Below, one piece after another: positions 38,201-50,200 of a stretch of DNA of 64,000 nt; position 1 is the stretch's first letter, and the number at the start of each line of letters is the position of its first letter. The stretch is from Lepas anatifera (Eukaryota; Arthropoda; Thecostraca; Lepadidae), in assembly GCA_034440635.1 (NCBI GenBank), contig JAOTON010001136.1, forward strand, positions 926,001-990,000, read 5' to 3'. Below the pieces are notes generated by a model. The model was not told the origin of the DNA, ran no database searches, and saw nothing but the letters and a program-made list of their open reading frames with translations. Position numbers and translations under genes: made by a program.

Positions 38201-41200
38201 TTCCAATGGTGCTCTCTATTTTTGAGACGTCATTTTAAGAGCTGAGAAACGCTTTTTTGTTTTCAGCTACTTCAGTCTGAAGTCAGGAGCGATAAAAAAG
38301 ATTGTGGAGTCCATTTCTAGCTAAAAGTGCTCAGAATAGTGTCAAATTTGCTGCAATTACGTCATAGTGACTTCATCAATTCTGTAAAATAGTAATTATT
38401 TTAGCTAATGCTGTCCTTGAAAACCTCTTTTTGACTAAGTTAGGCAGTTGGTAAACACCATATCAAATTTTACATAAAACCTGCGTTAATGTTCGTGCTA
38501 TGACGCAATTCATAATTACATTGCAGTAAAACCAAACGACAGCATTTGTACGCGAATTGGCTCTCATCCCGAGTCATTTAAAGTAGAATCCAGCCTCAGG
38601 TACTTGAACAGGGGAGGATAAGCCGAATATATGGCAACTTCCATACATTTACCTGGATTATGACGTCACTTATGATTTTAAACAATTAAAAGCAGCATTT
38701 CCGGGGTAGTTTTGGATAATATCGATTTCACTTTCGATGGAGAAAATCGTCGGGTTGGCGGAGGGGCTAAAAAGACCCGTGTCCGGTATGCTACAGCTCA
38801 AACCTGTGCCAAGGACGGCTTAATACCATTATCTATCATAATTTCAGCTTGGCACATTTGCCTCTCAGAAAAGACCTTGAACTAGCACTTCTCGTACGTT
38901 AATTTTCGGGCCAACAAACTCCATGTCATCAAGGACGGATCTCCTGTATAAATCGTTTGTAGGGCGCTGGGGAGAAACGCAACAAGGTCTGCACGCAAGC
39001 GCCCAATGGGAGCCGTTACCGCAAAAGATACGGTCGAAAGTGCAACTCCTGCAACTCTGGTTTCACGATAAGCGGCAATCTGGACTCCAGAGAAGCAGTG
39101 CCAGCTGACGACGGGCCGGCCCACACTGGGGCAACTGGGCTTCAAAATAAGCCAAAAGCTCGTAACTAAAAAAATACTTTGATTAGGAATACTTTTTTGT
39201 GCTCAAATGAAAGGTGTTGCTCTGAGCTTCATTACCCAGCCACAAAACATTGGGTATCTACACCAGGTCACATCAGATAACCATTTTTCAAGGTTTATAA
39301 ATATCGGAATTCGATTTCGTTCTTTCCAGTTTTGCAGACACTCAATGAGACAGAATCAGATAGGGCGGGTCCAGTGACGGTAAAATGTAAGAAAAAACAA
39401 GTTATATTTCAAAAACCGATCCGACATATTCAAGGTCATCATAGGTCAGAGGTCTTGCTGAGGCTTCACTCTGGTTTAACTATTAAATACCACGTGATAA
39501 ATAGTGGCACAAATTCACTCTTTCACTATTTGACACCTTTAAATCCAGTACCGAACCATATCGAAACTTCTTGGGTCATAAGCGGGAGCTGCATGTATTG
39601 ACACAATAATGTTAAGCACGATTTCAGGGAATGATTGCCGTCACTCTTCTCATAAAATGAGCACAAACATGCAGAAACAGACAACACATTAAACTCACAG
39701 GGAATGTTCATTAAATCTTGCGACCTCTTTTTGCATCTTTGTGTAACTCTCCTTTCTAATATCCCGCGTCCCTTTATCCAGTCTGCTATCCATTAACCCC
39801 GAAAATTATCGTTGAAATCTAGGTAAGTTCTTGAAGCAGTCTCACATCCAAGTACCCACTCACGTACCATCGAATTAGTAACGGTGAGTGTCACTATCTT
39901 TCAGCTTATAAAGAGGGTGACTGCCAGGCTCGAAACCTCCGTTGTCATGAGCCTTTTGGATTTTTTTATATCATCGGAGATCATGTTACCATGAGGTCAT
40001 TAGTGATAAGCAGGTACTGGTACTGATCAGTGATTGTCAACTATGGATGTCTTTCTGGTATGATATTGCCTGAATGCAGGTGATCTCTATTCCTTGCCTC
40101 ATGGGCCTCCTCCATGTATGCTCCTATGGAAACTTTCAGGCTCTCAGTCATAAGCGTCGCCACCGGCAAAAAAGTGGGAGAGGGGTAGCCAAACTCCAAA
40201 CTGACGCTGACAAAAAACTTTCCACGTTAGGACCAAATACTGTTCGAATTTGGGCCCCTCGTTGCCTTCTGCAGCGGCTGGTTATAAGAATGTCCGGTTT
40301 TCTCCCATTTTGATTTTGGGCCAAAAAGTGGGGGGTGCCAGGCCCGCCTGGCCCCCCGGTGGCAACGCCCCTGTTCTCAATAACATCTTCCCCGTGCATT
40401 TTGCACCTTATGTATGGTTGCCGGCATGCTGTACCATAGGTACACGTTTACAAACAGCCTTACTGTCTCTAGAGCATAGACCGGATACTTCTCAATTTCG
40501 ATTATTGATGATGATGATCAGGGGCGTAGCCAAGGGGGACAGGGACAGCCGCCCCCTGAGGGCCCGAAGGGTCCCCCTGAGGACACGATTCTGTAACAAG
40601 CATGGCCCTTTTTACCCATCAGGGCCCTTTTGGCGCTGTCGCAGGGGCCCTTTTTGGGGCGCCGCTCCCCCCCGAGTGAAATCCTGGCTACGCCCCTGAC
40701 GATGTTAGTGCGGCTAATATTACCGAAAACCTTTGTAGCAGATCCAGGCTTACCCCAGTAACCTCGCTGAACTGTCGGACGTTCCCGAAAGAACGGTGGG
40801 CTGTATTTCCTTCATTAGCTGTGCCGTTACCCCCCCTCCCGCATTTGGCTGATCGACGACCAGACTCATGGTAGCACGAAAACATTCCTGTAAATCTCTT
40901 TTTGTTTTTTAACAGCGTCCTTCTGGTCGTAGTTTTGAGTTATCCATGAACAAATGGGTGACTCTTCTCTGATCTTCCCCCATCCTCAGTGCGCGTGTTA
41001 AAATCGGTTTTTGCACAGGTTGACTCTATGCTCAGCGTCTTGCAAGTCCGCCTTCCCCTGTCACGACTCGACCACGGCGCCCGGGTAGCCGTCCTTTCTC
41101 CAATTGCCGCGCAACATGAGCCGACGGCCGCCGTAGCCGCCGGCCTCACCGCGCTACTTGGACTACATTGCCGCACAAAAAGTGTCATATCTCACCTGGG

Positions 41201-44200
41201 ACAACTGATGCCGAGCTAATTTTTTCAAAGCTGGTTAGAGGATACAACATTGCACCACTGCATATGAATTTCTAAGTGAAACTCGCTGTGCGTTTTTTTC
41301 GTAGGTCTAACGAAGTTTAGGATTTGAAAATAAGTTAGAAGCTTTACATGTCCTAATAGTTACAAGTACTGTTAGGCTCTTATTGTCAAATTTCGTACTT
41401 TTCAACATTGGGTGTATTCAGGGCGTTCCCAGCTTCCCATTGATATAAATAGATAACGGTTTTGTGACTGCGACCATGGTTGATAATGCATCAGAAAGTG
41501 TACCTCATCTCGAGTCAACTTGAGGCCTAGCTGCAGCGTGTTTAATGCTTTGTGTTCCAGCATCTGTGTAAGCGGCTAAAGAACAGAAAAATGGATACAA
41601 TTATGCTTTCCACGGTTTTGAACATTTCTCTGTCAGAGCCAAACGATAAGTCCGATTTTGAAGATGTCAAAATTGGAGGTTTTGGCCGGTTTTGGAGGCC
41701 ATTTGCCCCAGGGTGCGGCCCGGTGTGCACTCACGGACTCCGGCCTTGAAGACGTCGGTCACCAGGTGGAGGTCGGTCTCACAGGTGACGATGTAGTGCT
41801 GGCGCGCCTCCTTCAGCGCCTTCAGCGGCCGCATACGCTCCTCGACGGCACCGCCGGCGCTGCGGATAATGTCGGCCAGCGCGCGCCGGCTCGGCACCGT
41901 GCCCGGCGTGATGTGGAAACTCATGCCCTGCGGACGGCACGCAGAGGCGGCAGTCAGCCGCAGCAGGCGAGGCGACGGCACGGCAGCAGCGCCAGATAAC
42001 AACAGTCTCTAAAATAGTCAAATCAACATTCAAAACAGAGTTCCGCCTACCCGAAATCCCAGCTGACACCACGCCTCATCTGCACCTGGCATTCCCGGGC
42101 CATCACCATGCACGCTGTAGCCACGCGCCCATTGCTGCTCTCACCTTGAACAGCGCGCGCCGGTCCGTTTTGGCGAGCGTCGCCGCCAGCGAGAAGTTGA
42201 ACCTCTTCTCGAACTCTTCGTCGGCCAGCAAATACGGCTGCTCGGGCAGGAATCGGGACTCGCGTCCGCTCTCCTCCACCCAGCGTTCGGACACGATCAG
42301 TGAGCAGGTGGCCAGCGCCTGCAGGAAGTTGACGGTGCGCTGCAGCCGCGCCATCACCAGGTGGGTGGCCTCGGAAGCGCTGGTGGTGACCGAGCCGCCC
42401 AGCCGGCGCACCGTCTCCGCCAGAGCCGCCGAGCGGCCGCAGGACGAGAACAGCACCCGCGGCCCGTTCTCCGGGTCGGCGGCAGGTGTCGGCAGTCCGC
42501 CCGCCTCCGACAGGTTCGGCGACAGCGTCGTCTTCTTCAGCGAGCGGTCCGCCTCGATCTCCTGCAACTGCAGCCACCCAGAGAACCTGGTCAGCCCCGG
42601 CAGTGTGGACGCCTCGACGTCGGTAGTGGCGGCCCGAATGGCGAGGGCTCCATAGAACCGACCATCACAAGAAGATGGGGGAGAATCAACACCCTCTCAT
42701 AAGCCTATCCAGATTTTGTTTCTAAACTTCCATGCAGTAGCCCTCACCCCCTCTTCGTTACTTCTATAAAAAAGACTGGCTTACATTTGACACCGGAAAA
42801 ATTGAGGGTCGAGCAAAAAAACAATCTCAGCGTTAAAGAATATTAATTCTCAACAGCACCAGACGGCACAGGATTACGAGCAGAAGCATTCGAAATAATT
42901 CACCGTCATGGCTAAACCAAGTGTGGGGCCGATGGGATGGCCCTTCCTCCGCCCGTGGTGTGCTTTGGTGATCGGTGTGCGAGCGGGCGCATGGTGGCTG
43001 TGGCTACGCCGGCGGGTGCGCATGCGCGCGCCGCCGGCGGCCGACCTGGGTCGGGGTCGGTCGGCCGTGGGAGAGGCAGTATGGACGGAGAGCTGAGACA
43101 GGAAGGGTGCAATAGAGAACCAGATCAAGCTACGGTGTTTCCACCTAACATTGGCGCGGTCACGGAAGTAAAACCTACGTTTCTAAAGGTGAGTCTACGT
43201 GTCTGATGTTATAAAGGGTGACCTATTAGGCTTGTACATCATTTGCATGATATTCGCGAAATTGAAAGCAAGCAAGTGCCGGGGACGGCACCGCTTAACA
43301 AAATAATAATAACCGGTTGGGTTCGTTTTTGAGCTCGCGGGAACATATTAGTCCGGAAGTGTGCACTATTTGTTCGATTTCGAACAAAGAATCAGCAGTA
43401 CTCTCACAGGTTCGATGGCGAACCTGCGTTAATATCAACACATTAGACAGTATTTCTAATACTGCTGGCTTTATAAAGTTCGATACCGAGCTTTGAGAAT
43501 TACTTAAGTTTCAAAACCGATATCGGTTTTTTTCAATAAAAGCGTGCTGCCCGATAGTTCGGTACCGAGCATAGGCGCAGATAAGACGCTTATTCAGCTA
43601 CTGGGAAGAGGCTGTCGATTTCGGCACTTCTGGGAAGAATTGAAGTCATCATAAAGCTGAGAATTACTGTCCACCGAGTTTAATAAAATATTCGCCTGGT
43701 TACTAAGAGCTGATACCGACTCTGCATTGTAGTGCAAATTAAACTACGTTCCCACAGATTGTTAAGAAATTTAATACTAACACACCAAAAGAATAAGTTA
43801 GGTAAAACTAGCAAGTTCGTTGCTCAGGTGCAGGTAGAAAATAGGTAAAATATTTGTAAAAAAAATTACAATCGAACAACAAAAATACGTGAATACCACA
43901 CCGCTGGCAAAGTCAGCTATGTCTAACCACGAGATTGCCATCAAGGTGGCGAACACACCAAAGTTTACGGGAACAAATCGTGAAGATTGGGATGTTTGGA
44001 TCTGCCGCTTCGAGGCTCGATTCGGAGAGGTGGATGACGCCAAACTTGCAGGCATTCTGCGTGACGCTTTAGATGGCCCAGCGCTAGACGTGTGCGGACA
44101 ACTGGGCAGGGAAGCATGCAAGGATTACAAGAAATTAAAGGGGACCCTGAAAACCAAGTTTGGAAAAAGCAGCGACCCTCGACGGGCACACGCTGAGCTT

Positions 44201-47200
44201 CGTCGTATCAGTCAAATACCAGGTGAGGCTACTGAGGATTTCGCAGAGAGGGTGCGGAAGCTAGCTGCCACAGCAAATCCGTCGTTATCAGGAGACCAGC
44301 TGGGACAGATCTCCTTAGAATATTTCATGTGCGGACTTCGCGATCCAAAACTGCAGGAGCGGTTGCACACCAGAGACGACGTCATGTCTCTGAGCAGGGC
44401 CGTGCAGGTGGCTAGCTTTCTCCAAGAGAAAGATGCAACCCTGGCGGCCATGAGGCAACCACAAGAGGGAGATACCCCTACAGTGGCAGCATCCCAGTAT
44501 AGTGCCCCCTCAGTTCCGCAGAACGAAAACTCCGGTCAAGACTCCAACCTAATGGCAATGGTTGGGGGAGCTAAAGAGGGAATTTATTGATCTCAAGACC
44601 CAAATTTCCCGGAAACCAAAAGCAGTCGCAGAGAGTGGGGCCAGGGGCGCCTGTTTTGAGTGTGGTGATATCACCCACTTCAGGCGTAGCTGTCCACGGC
44701 TCCTGAGACTGCGAGGCTCGAGGCTTCCAGTAGAGGCACCACAAGGGCCGAGGCAGTATGTCACTCAGTGTAAAGGATGTGGCAGGTTCGGGCACCAAGT
44801 TGAGGCATGTTGGAGAACTCCTGCAGCCTTGGGTGGATCAAGAGGTAGGAGATCATGCATCCAGGGTGCCAATGCAATCTGTCTCGGATGCAAGCAGCAA
44901 GGCCATTGGGCCGCTGATTGCTGGCAGGTGACACGCAGCAGTACTGAACGCGTCGCAGAGACTCCAGGACTGGTTGGTGCCAGTTTATCAGCAACAGATA
45001 ACCAGCCCCACACTCAGTCGGAAAACTGTCAGTGACTGGTGCCGTGGGCCGAGCACCAGTCGTGAAATCAAAAGGAATCTCAAAGGCCGAAGCGTGCTGC
45101 AGTTGTGAGGATAGATGTGCTAGGCCACAACACATGGGCTCCTGATTGACTCAGGCGCAGATATGTCTATGGTTAGTCAGGAACTCGCCAGTAGCGTGTT
45201 TCCAAAGCACGCAGTCGAAAGAGGATCATTCGGTTCCATAACCCAGGCTGGTGGAGAAAGGATCACCATTACAGGCCGTGTAAACACCCCATTTGACATC
45301 GCGGGGACCCAGTTTGTCCAGCCCATGGGCATCATTCCGGGACTGGTGTACAAGGTGGTGCTGGGCAGAGATTTTTGTTGCCAGCATAAGACTATTCTGG
45401 ACGATAGCGTAGGCGTCTTCAGGATCAATGACCTGGAGATACCCCTGCCAACATATGAAGAGGTTCGTCCAAAGCGGGCGAGCGTCGTCACCTGCGTGTC
45501 TGTAACAATTCCAAGTAGAACAAGAACCTTGGTGCAGATGCAGGTGAAGGCGCTCGACGGAGGCATTCAGAAGCCAACGGAGGGATCCTGGGAGGGTGTC
45601 TTGGAGCCACACGTATCAGAAAGGGGTCGCGAATGGCTGGTTCCTCGGGTGGTGTCCGTTGTTGCTGAGGACGAGACCATGCCGGTTGAAGTGGCAAACG
45701 TAGGAAACCAGCCCGTGACAATTCCCCCAGGAACCGAAATCGGAACCTTGTATACGCTACAGGACAAGGGAAGAGGGATGTTTGAGGTGTTGACCGCCGA
45801 AGTCAACGAGCCTACCAAGGAAACTGAGGTAACAGACAAGATTATGGAGGAACTCAACCTGGACGACGCTGCACTGTCCAGGGAAGGAAGGAAAACCTTA
45901 AAGCAACTAGTCACCAAATATAGGGATATCTTTAGCACAGGCGACGATGACATCGGGAAGACAACGCTCTTGAAACACACCATTAACACTGGAGACGCCA
46001 AACCCGTACGGCAAGCACCACGGAGGATTCCACTTAAGCTGAGAGAGGAGGTCGAGAGACAGAAGCAAAAGATGCTTGACGAAGGAGTAATCGAAGAAAG
46101 CTCTAGCCCTTGGCGATCCCCCATCGTATTGGCGAAGAAAAAGGATGGAAGCTTCAGATTCTGCGTTGACCTAAGAGCAGTCAATGCCGTCACTCAAGCT
46201 CTGCCGGTCCCGATCCCCCGGGTGGACGAGAGCTTGGACAGCCTGGCGGGTGCCCGATTCTTCTCTACTCTGGACATGGCTTCGGGTTACTGGCAGGTGG
46301 ATCTTGAAGTGGAGGATAGGGCCAAAACGGCGTTCACGACGGGGAGGGGTCTTCATCAGTTCCGGGCGATGCCGTTCGGGCTGAAAAATGCAGGAGCGAC
46401 CTTCCAGCGTCTCATGGAATTGGTTCTGTCAGGTATGGACTCCCGAACATGTTTGGTGTATATCGATGACGTCATTGTCTTCGGTGACTCCGAATCGACC
46501 CATCTCAGGAACTTGGAAGAAGTATTCCAGAGGATCAAAACAGCAGGAATGAAATTGAAGCCCAAGAAATGCTGTTTGGCCAGAGACGAGGTTGTCTTCT
46601 TGGGACACAAGATCAGTACGACGGGGGTACACCCAGATCCAGCAAACGTCGCGAAAGTGAAGAATTGGCCTCAACCCAAGAAACCTGAGGATTTGAAAAG
46701 CTTTCTGGGCCTAACTGGATATTATTCCAGGTTCGTCCCGGGGTACTCAGACCTGGTGAGACCGTTACGAGAGGCGGCAGAAAAGAAGGAAGAGCTCCTG
46801 TGGACTTGTGAGATCAACAAGAGCTTCGAAACTCTCAAGGAGAAGTTGGTCTCACCACCAGTGCTGGCTCTTCCTTCTCTGAAAGGAAAATTCAAGCTCG
46901 CCACAGACGCTTCGAACACCGCTATTGGCGCAGTGTTGTCGGAGACGGTAGATGGCCTAGAGAAAGTGGTGTCATATGCTAGCAAGGTTCTCAGCAAAAC
47001 AGAAAGAAGATGGCCGACATACGACAAGGAGCTGTGGGCTGTCATGTGGGCGATAAGGCACTACAGGCAGTACCTGGTCGCCACAGAGTTCGAGGTAGTG
47101 ACGGACCACAAACCACTTCTTAACATACCCCGATCCATAGACGTGGATGCAGATGCAACCGGAAGAAGAGGCCGTTGGGCGTTGGAACTCAGTACCTACG

Positions 47201-50200
47201 AGTTCAAGGTGACGTACCGGAAGGGCATCGAAAACGGAAATGCAGACGCTTTGTCTCGTAGGGCGACATCCGAGGACACGGACCTGCTGGATACCTTCAC
47301 GGCTGTCATCCGAGAGGACGATCTGGATGAGGACGGCCTCTTCGTCAATCTCCGACAGGAGCAGGAGCTTGACCCCATACTGAGCCAAGTAAAGACATGG
47401 GTAGCGACGGGGAGACTACCCCCAAAGAAGGCTCTGAAGAGGCTAGGCAGTCAACTGAGGGCGTATGCCCGTTTGTACGGCGAACTGGTCATCGAAGAGG
47501 ACATTTTGAAGATACGGAGGGATAACAACATGGGGAGGTCCTTGGCCATCGTTCTGCCGCGGACATATCATCCCACAATCCTAAGGATGCTTCATGACAA
47601 CCGCACTGCAGGACATCTAGGGGCGGCCCGGACACTTGGAAGAGTGGCGGACAGATTCTTTTGGCTCCAGATGCAAGGGGATGTGACTCGTTACTGCGAA
47701 ACCTGTGTCGCATGTCAGCGCCGAAGCCGACCGACACCTCGCATGGAAGCCTCGTTTCGATGCGAAACACATTCGAGACCCTTTGAGCGAGTGGCTCTTG
47801 ATATAACGGAGATGCCCCTATCATGTCGTGGAAACCGATATGCGCTGGTAGTAATGGACTATTTCACCAAGTATGTTTTCACTTATCCCATGCCCAACCA
47901 AACCGCCGAAACTGTGTCCGGCTGTCTGCTTGATATGGTGCTCCGTCAAGGCGTTCCGGAGCGGCTCCATTCAGATCAAGGGCGACAGTTTGAGTCCGCG
48001 GTCTTTCAGAGACTGTGCAAGCGATTGGGCATCGAGAAGACCCGGACGTCACCGTACAGACCCCAGAGTGACGGAATGGTGGAAAGGTTTAACCGAACTC
48101 TAAAGGACATGGCCGCCAAGTACATCAAGCCGTGCGGTTCGGACTGGGATGAACAAATCGCGTCTATCGCCTTTGCCTATAATACCTCCAAGCACACAGT
48201 TACGGGGTTCACACCCTTTTACCTCGTGCATGGCCGTGAAGCCCGTCTTCCAATCGACGAACTGTGCAACACACGAAATGAAGTCGCCAGTGTTAACAGC
48301 TACGTCGACAACCACTTACGAAATCTTTCAGCAGCATTCACTCAAGTGCAGGAAAACATCGCTAGGGCGGCCGCCAAGATGGCGAAGGCGCAAGCAGACA
48401 AGACCCGGGAAACAACATACAGCCCTGGGGATAAAGTCTGGGTGGTAGACCACACTGGCCATGCCGGTGGAAAGAGAAAACTCGCACTACACTACAAGGG
48501 TCCCGGCACTGTGATCAGGCAGGAGGGACCGATGGAGAGTGTTGTTTATAGTGTTCAGATGCCAGATGGTAAGGTGCTAAAGACACACCATAACTTCTTG
48601 AAAAGAACCAAAGAGAGAAATCCAGCAGATGCGCCAACAGCTTCCAGCAAACATAATGAAGAAATCACACAGGACACACCACAGAGAAGGGCCAGAAACA
48701 GGCAGAACGAGGCGGTACAGAACGCCAGCTCGGACCAGTTAGAAGGGTCAAACACCTGGAAAATGCCTCAGAACTGGATGTGGACGCTCGGCGACACCGA
48801 AGCTACTAGTCGAGAGACCAGTTCATACGTCACGCGAAGTGGGAGAGTGTCAGTGCCCCCAGACGTTTCTCCGTCGGCGACTATTAAAAGATAAAATAAA
48901 CACTTTCTTCCAGTTATACAGGAATGAATATACCTGAAATATGAGTTGCACAATTATATGATACTATATGAAGCATAGATATACGCATGAAACATAAACA
49001 CACGGAACTAAGAATCAAAGAAGGGTGATGGTTAGGTGATGGGCATAAATAATTGAAGAATGAATTAAATTTGAAATTTAAATTAAATGAAATAAATTTG
49101 AAAAAAATGAAGAAGAAAAATAATGATTTGTAAGCTTCTGTACATTCTTCTTAGGGGCTTTACTCTCCTCCACCAACAATTTGCACGATCTATTGCTGTT
49201 ATTCTAGTGCATTAAGCCGTTAACCATTGGCTTAATGCACTAGACGGTGTTTCCACCTAACACAAGCAACTGTAGATTTACCTCAGCATTAGGTTTCATC
49301 TCAAATCAATCATAACATCGAAGTTAACAATACAATACTCCAAACCATCCCGCACAATGATATGGTCAAAGCCCCAAATAAATAACGAAGCCCGATGGAT
49401 ATTCATCCCTAGTAAACATCATCTCCCTCGTTAGTTGTAAAATCAGATAGGTATCCTTTTTGGCGACGGCTAAGATTCACCTTGCGTTTGTTCATGGGTG
49501 GCGGGTTCTTTTTGAACCTGGCGAAGGTTTCGCTGGTGACGGTGATGGGCACCTTCCAGGCGGCCAGCAGGTGCGGCACCAGGTTGTAGTCGATGCGGAA
49601 GGGCTGCTCCTGGCCCAGCTGCTGGTACTTCTGGTGGCTGCACAGCTGCTGCACGCTCTGGTTGCCCAGCAACAGCTCGTTCAGCCACTGCAGGTTCACC
49701 GTCGGCGTCTTCCACTCGCGCGCCTTGGTGTACTTGCTGCCCTCCGCTCTGCCGCCGGAGAGAGTCGGTCAGTTCGGTTGTCAGCCGTGACCCTGCACCA
49801 GCATCGCTTCACCCCGGCCCTCACACCCTGCTGTAACAGCAGCGAAACAAGAAACCCTACATACTGCCACCAAAAGCAGTCAACGATTAAAAAACATTTA
49901 TGCTCTAGTCACTTCCAAGGTTTCACCAGAAGGTGTAATTCAAATAGAGTCGTCACGCACACACCAGTAGTTCAATATTTACAAACAATTCTTCACTTCC
50001 CACTCCCACATATATCATTTCACTTCCGCTCAATAAAATTTCGACACAGCTTGCGTAAATGTTTTCACCGATGCAGCATGGTATTTCGGAAAACCCTGAA
50101 CTTTCTTAAAAAAAGCCAGCTACCTTCGCAATAACGATAGATAATTTGCGAAGCGTGCGACGCGATGCTTTTAAAACGTTTTAACTCATTTCATAAAGGC

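Larger units (their letters stand above)
29285..41734 (-). other. PAXIP1 intron 16 (12.45 kb), no second gene seen
   Basis: The longest intron of the gene. It holds a degenerate ACGA/ATGAATGT minisatellite, GAGTCGA-rich and GTTT simple repeats, C-rich interspersed repeats (33.9-34.6 kb), a degenerate tandem repeat (35.7-37.6 kb) and two MITE-like elements (40.15-40.70 kb). I found no open frame in it with recognisable domains. Confidence 0.7.
43131..49262 (+). mobile_element. Ty3/gypsy-type LTR retrotransposon in PAXIP1 intron 14, antisense, 5' LTR truncated
   Basis: The element is 6132 bp. The same 5-bp sequence CAAGC flanks it on both sides (43126-43130 and 49263-49267), as expected for an integrase target duplication. 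The only terminal repeat is 19 bp (acggtgtttccacctaaca at 43132-43150 and 49244-49262). A primer-binding-site-like TGGCGCGGTCACGG follows the left copy at 43152, and a leader of about 770 bp precedes gag. A full 5' LTR is therefore missing. The 3' LTR probably starts near 49026 or 49110, after purine-rich sequence; its start cannot be fixed without a second copy. Pol catalytic residues are intact but gag and the gag-pol junction are out of frame. Confidence 0.85.

Noticed and set aside
42937..43206. GC-rich plus-strand frames just left of the retrotransposon
   Set aside because: Short, low-complexity, and they run across the element's insertion boundary.
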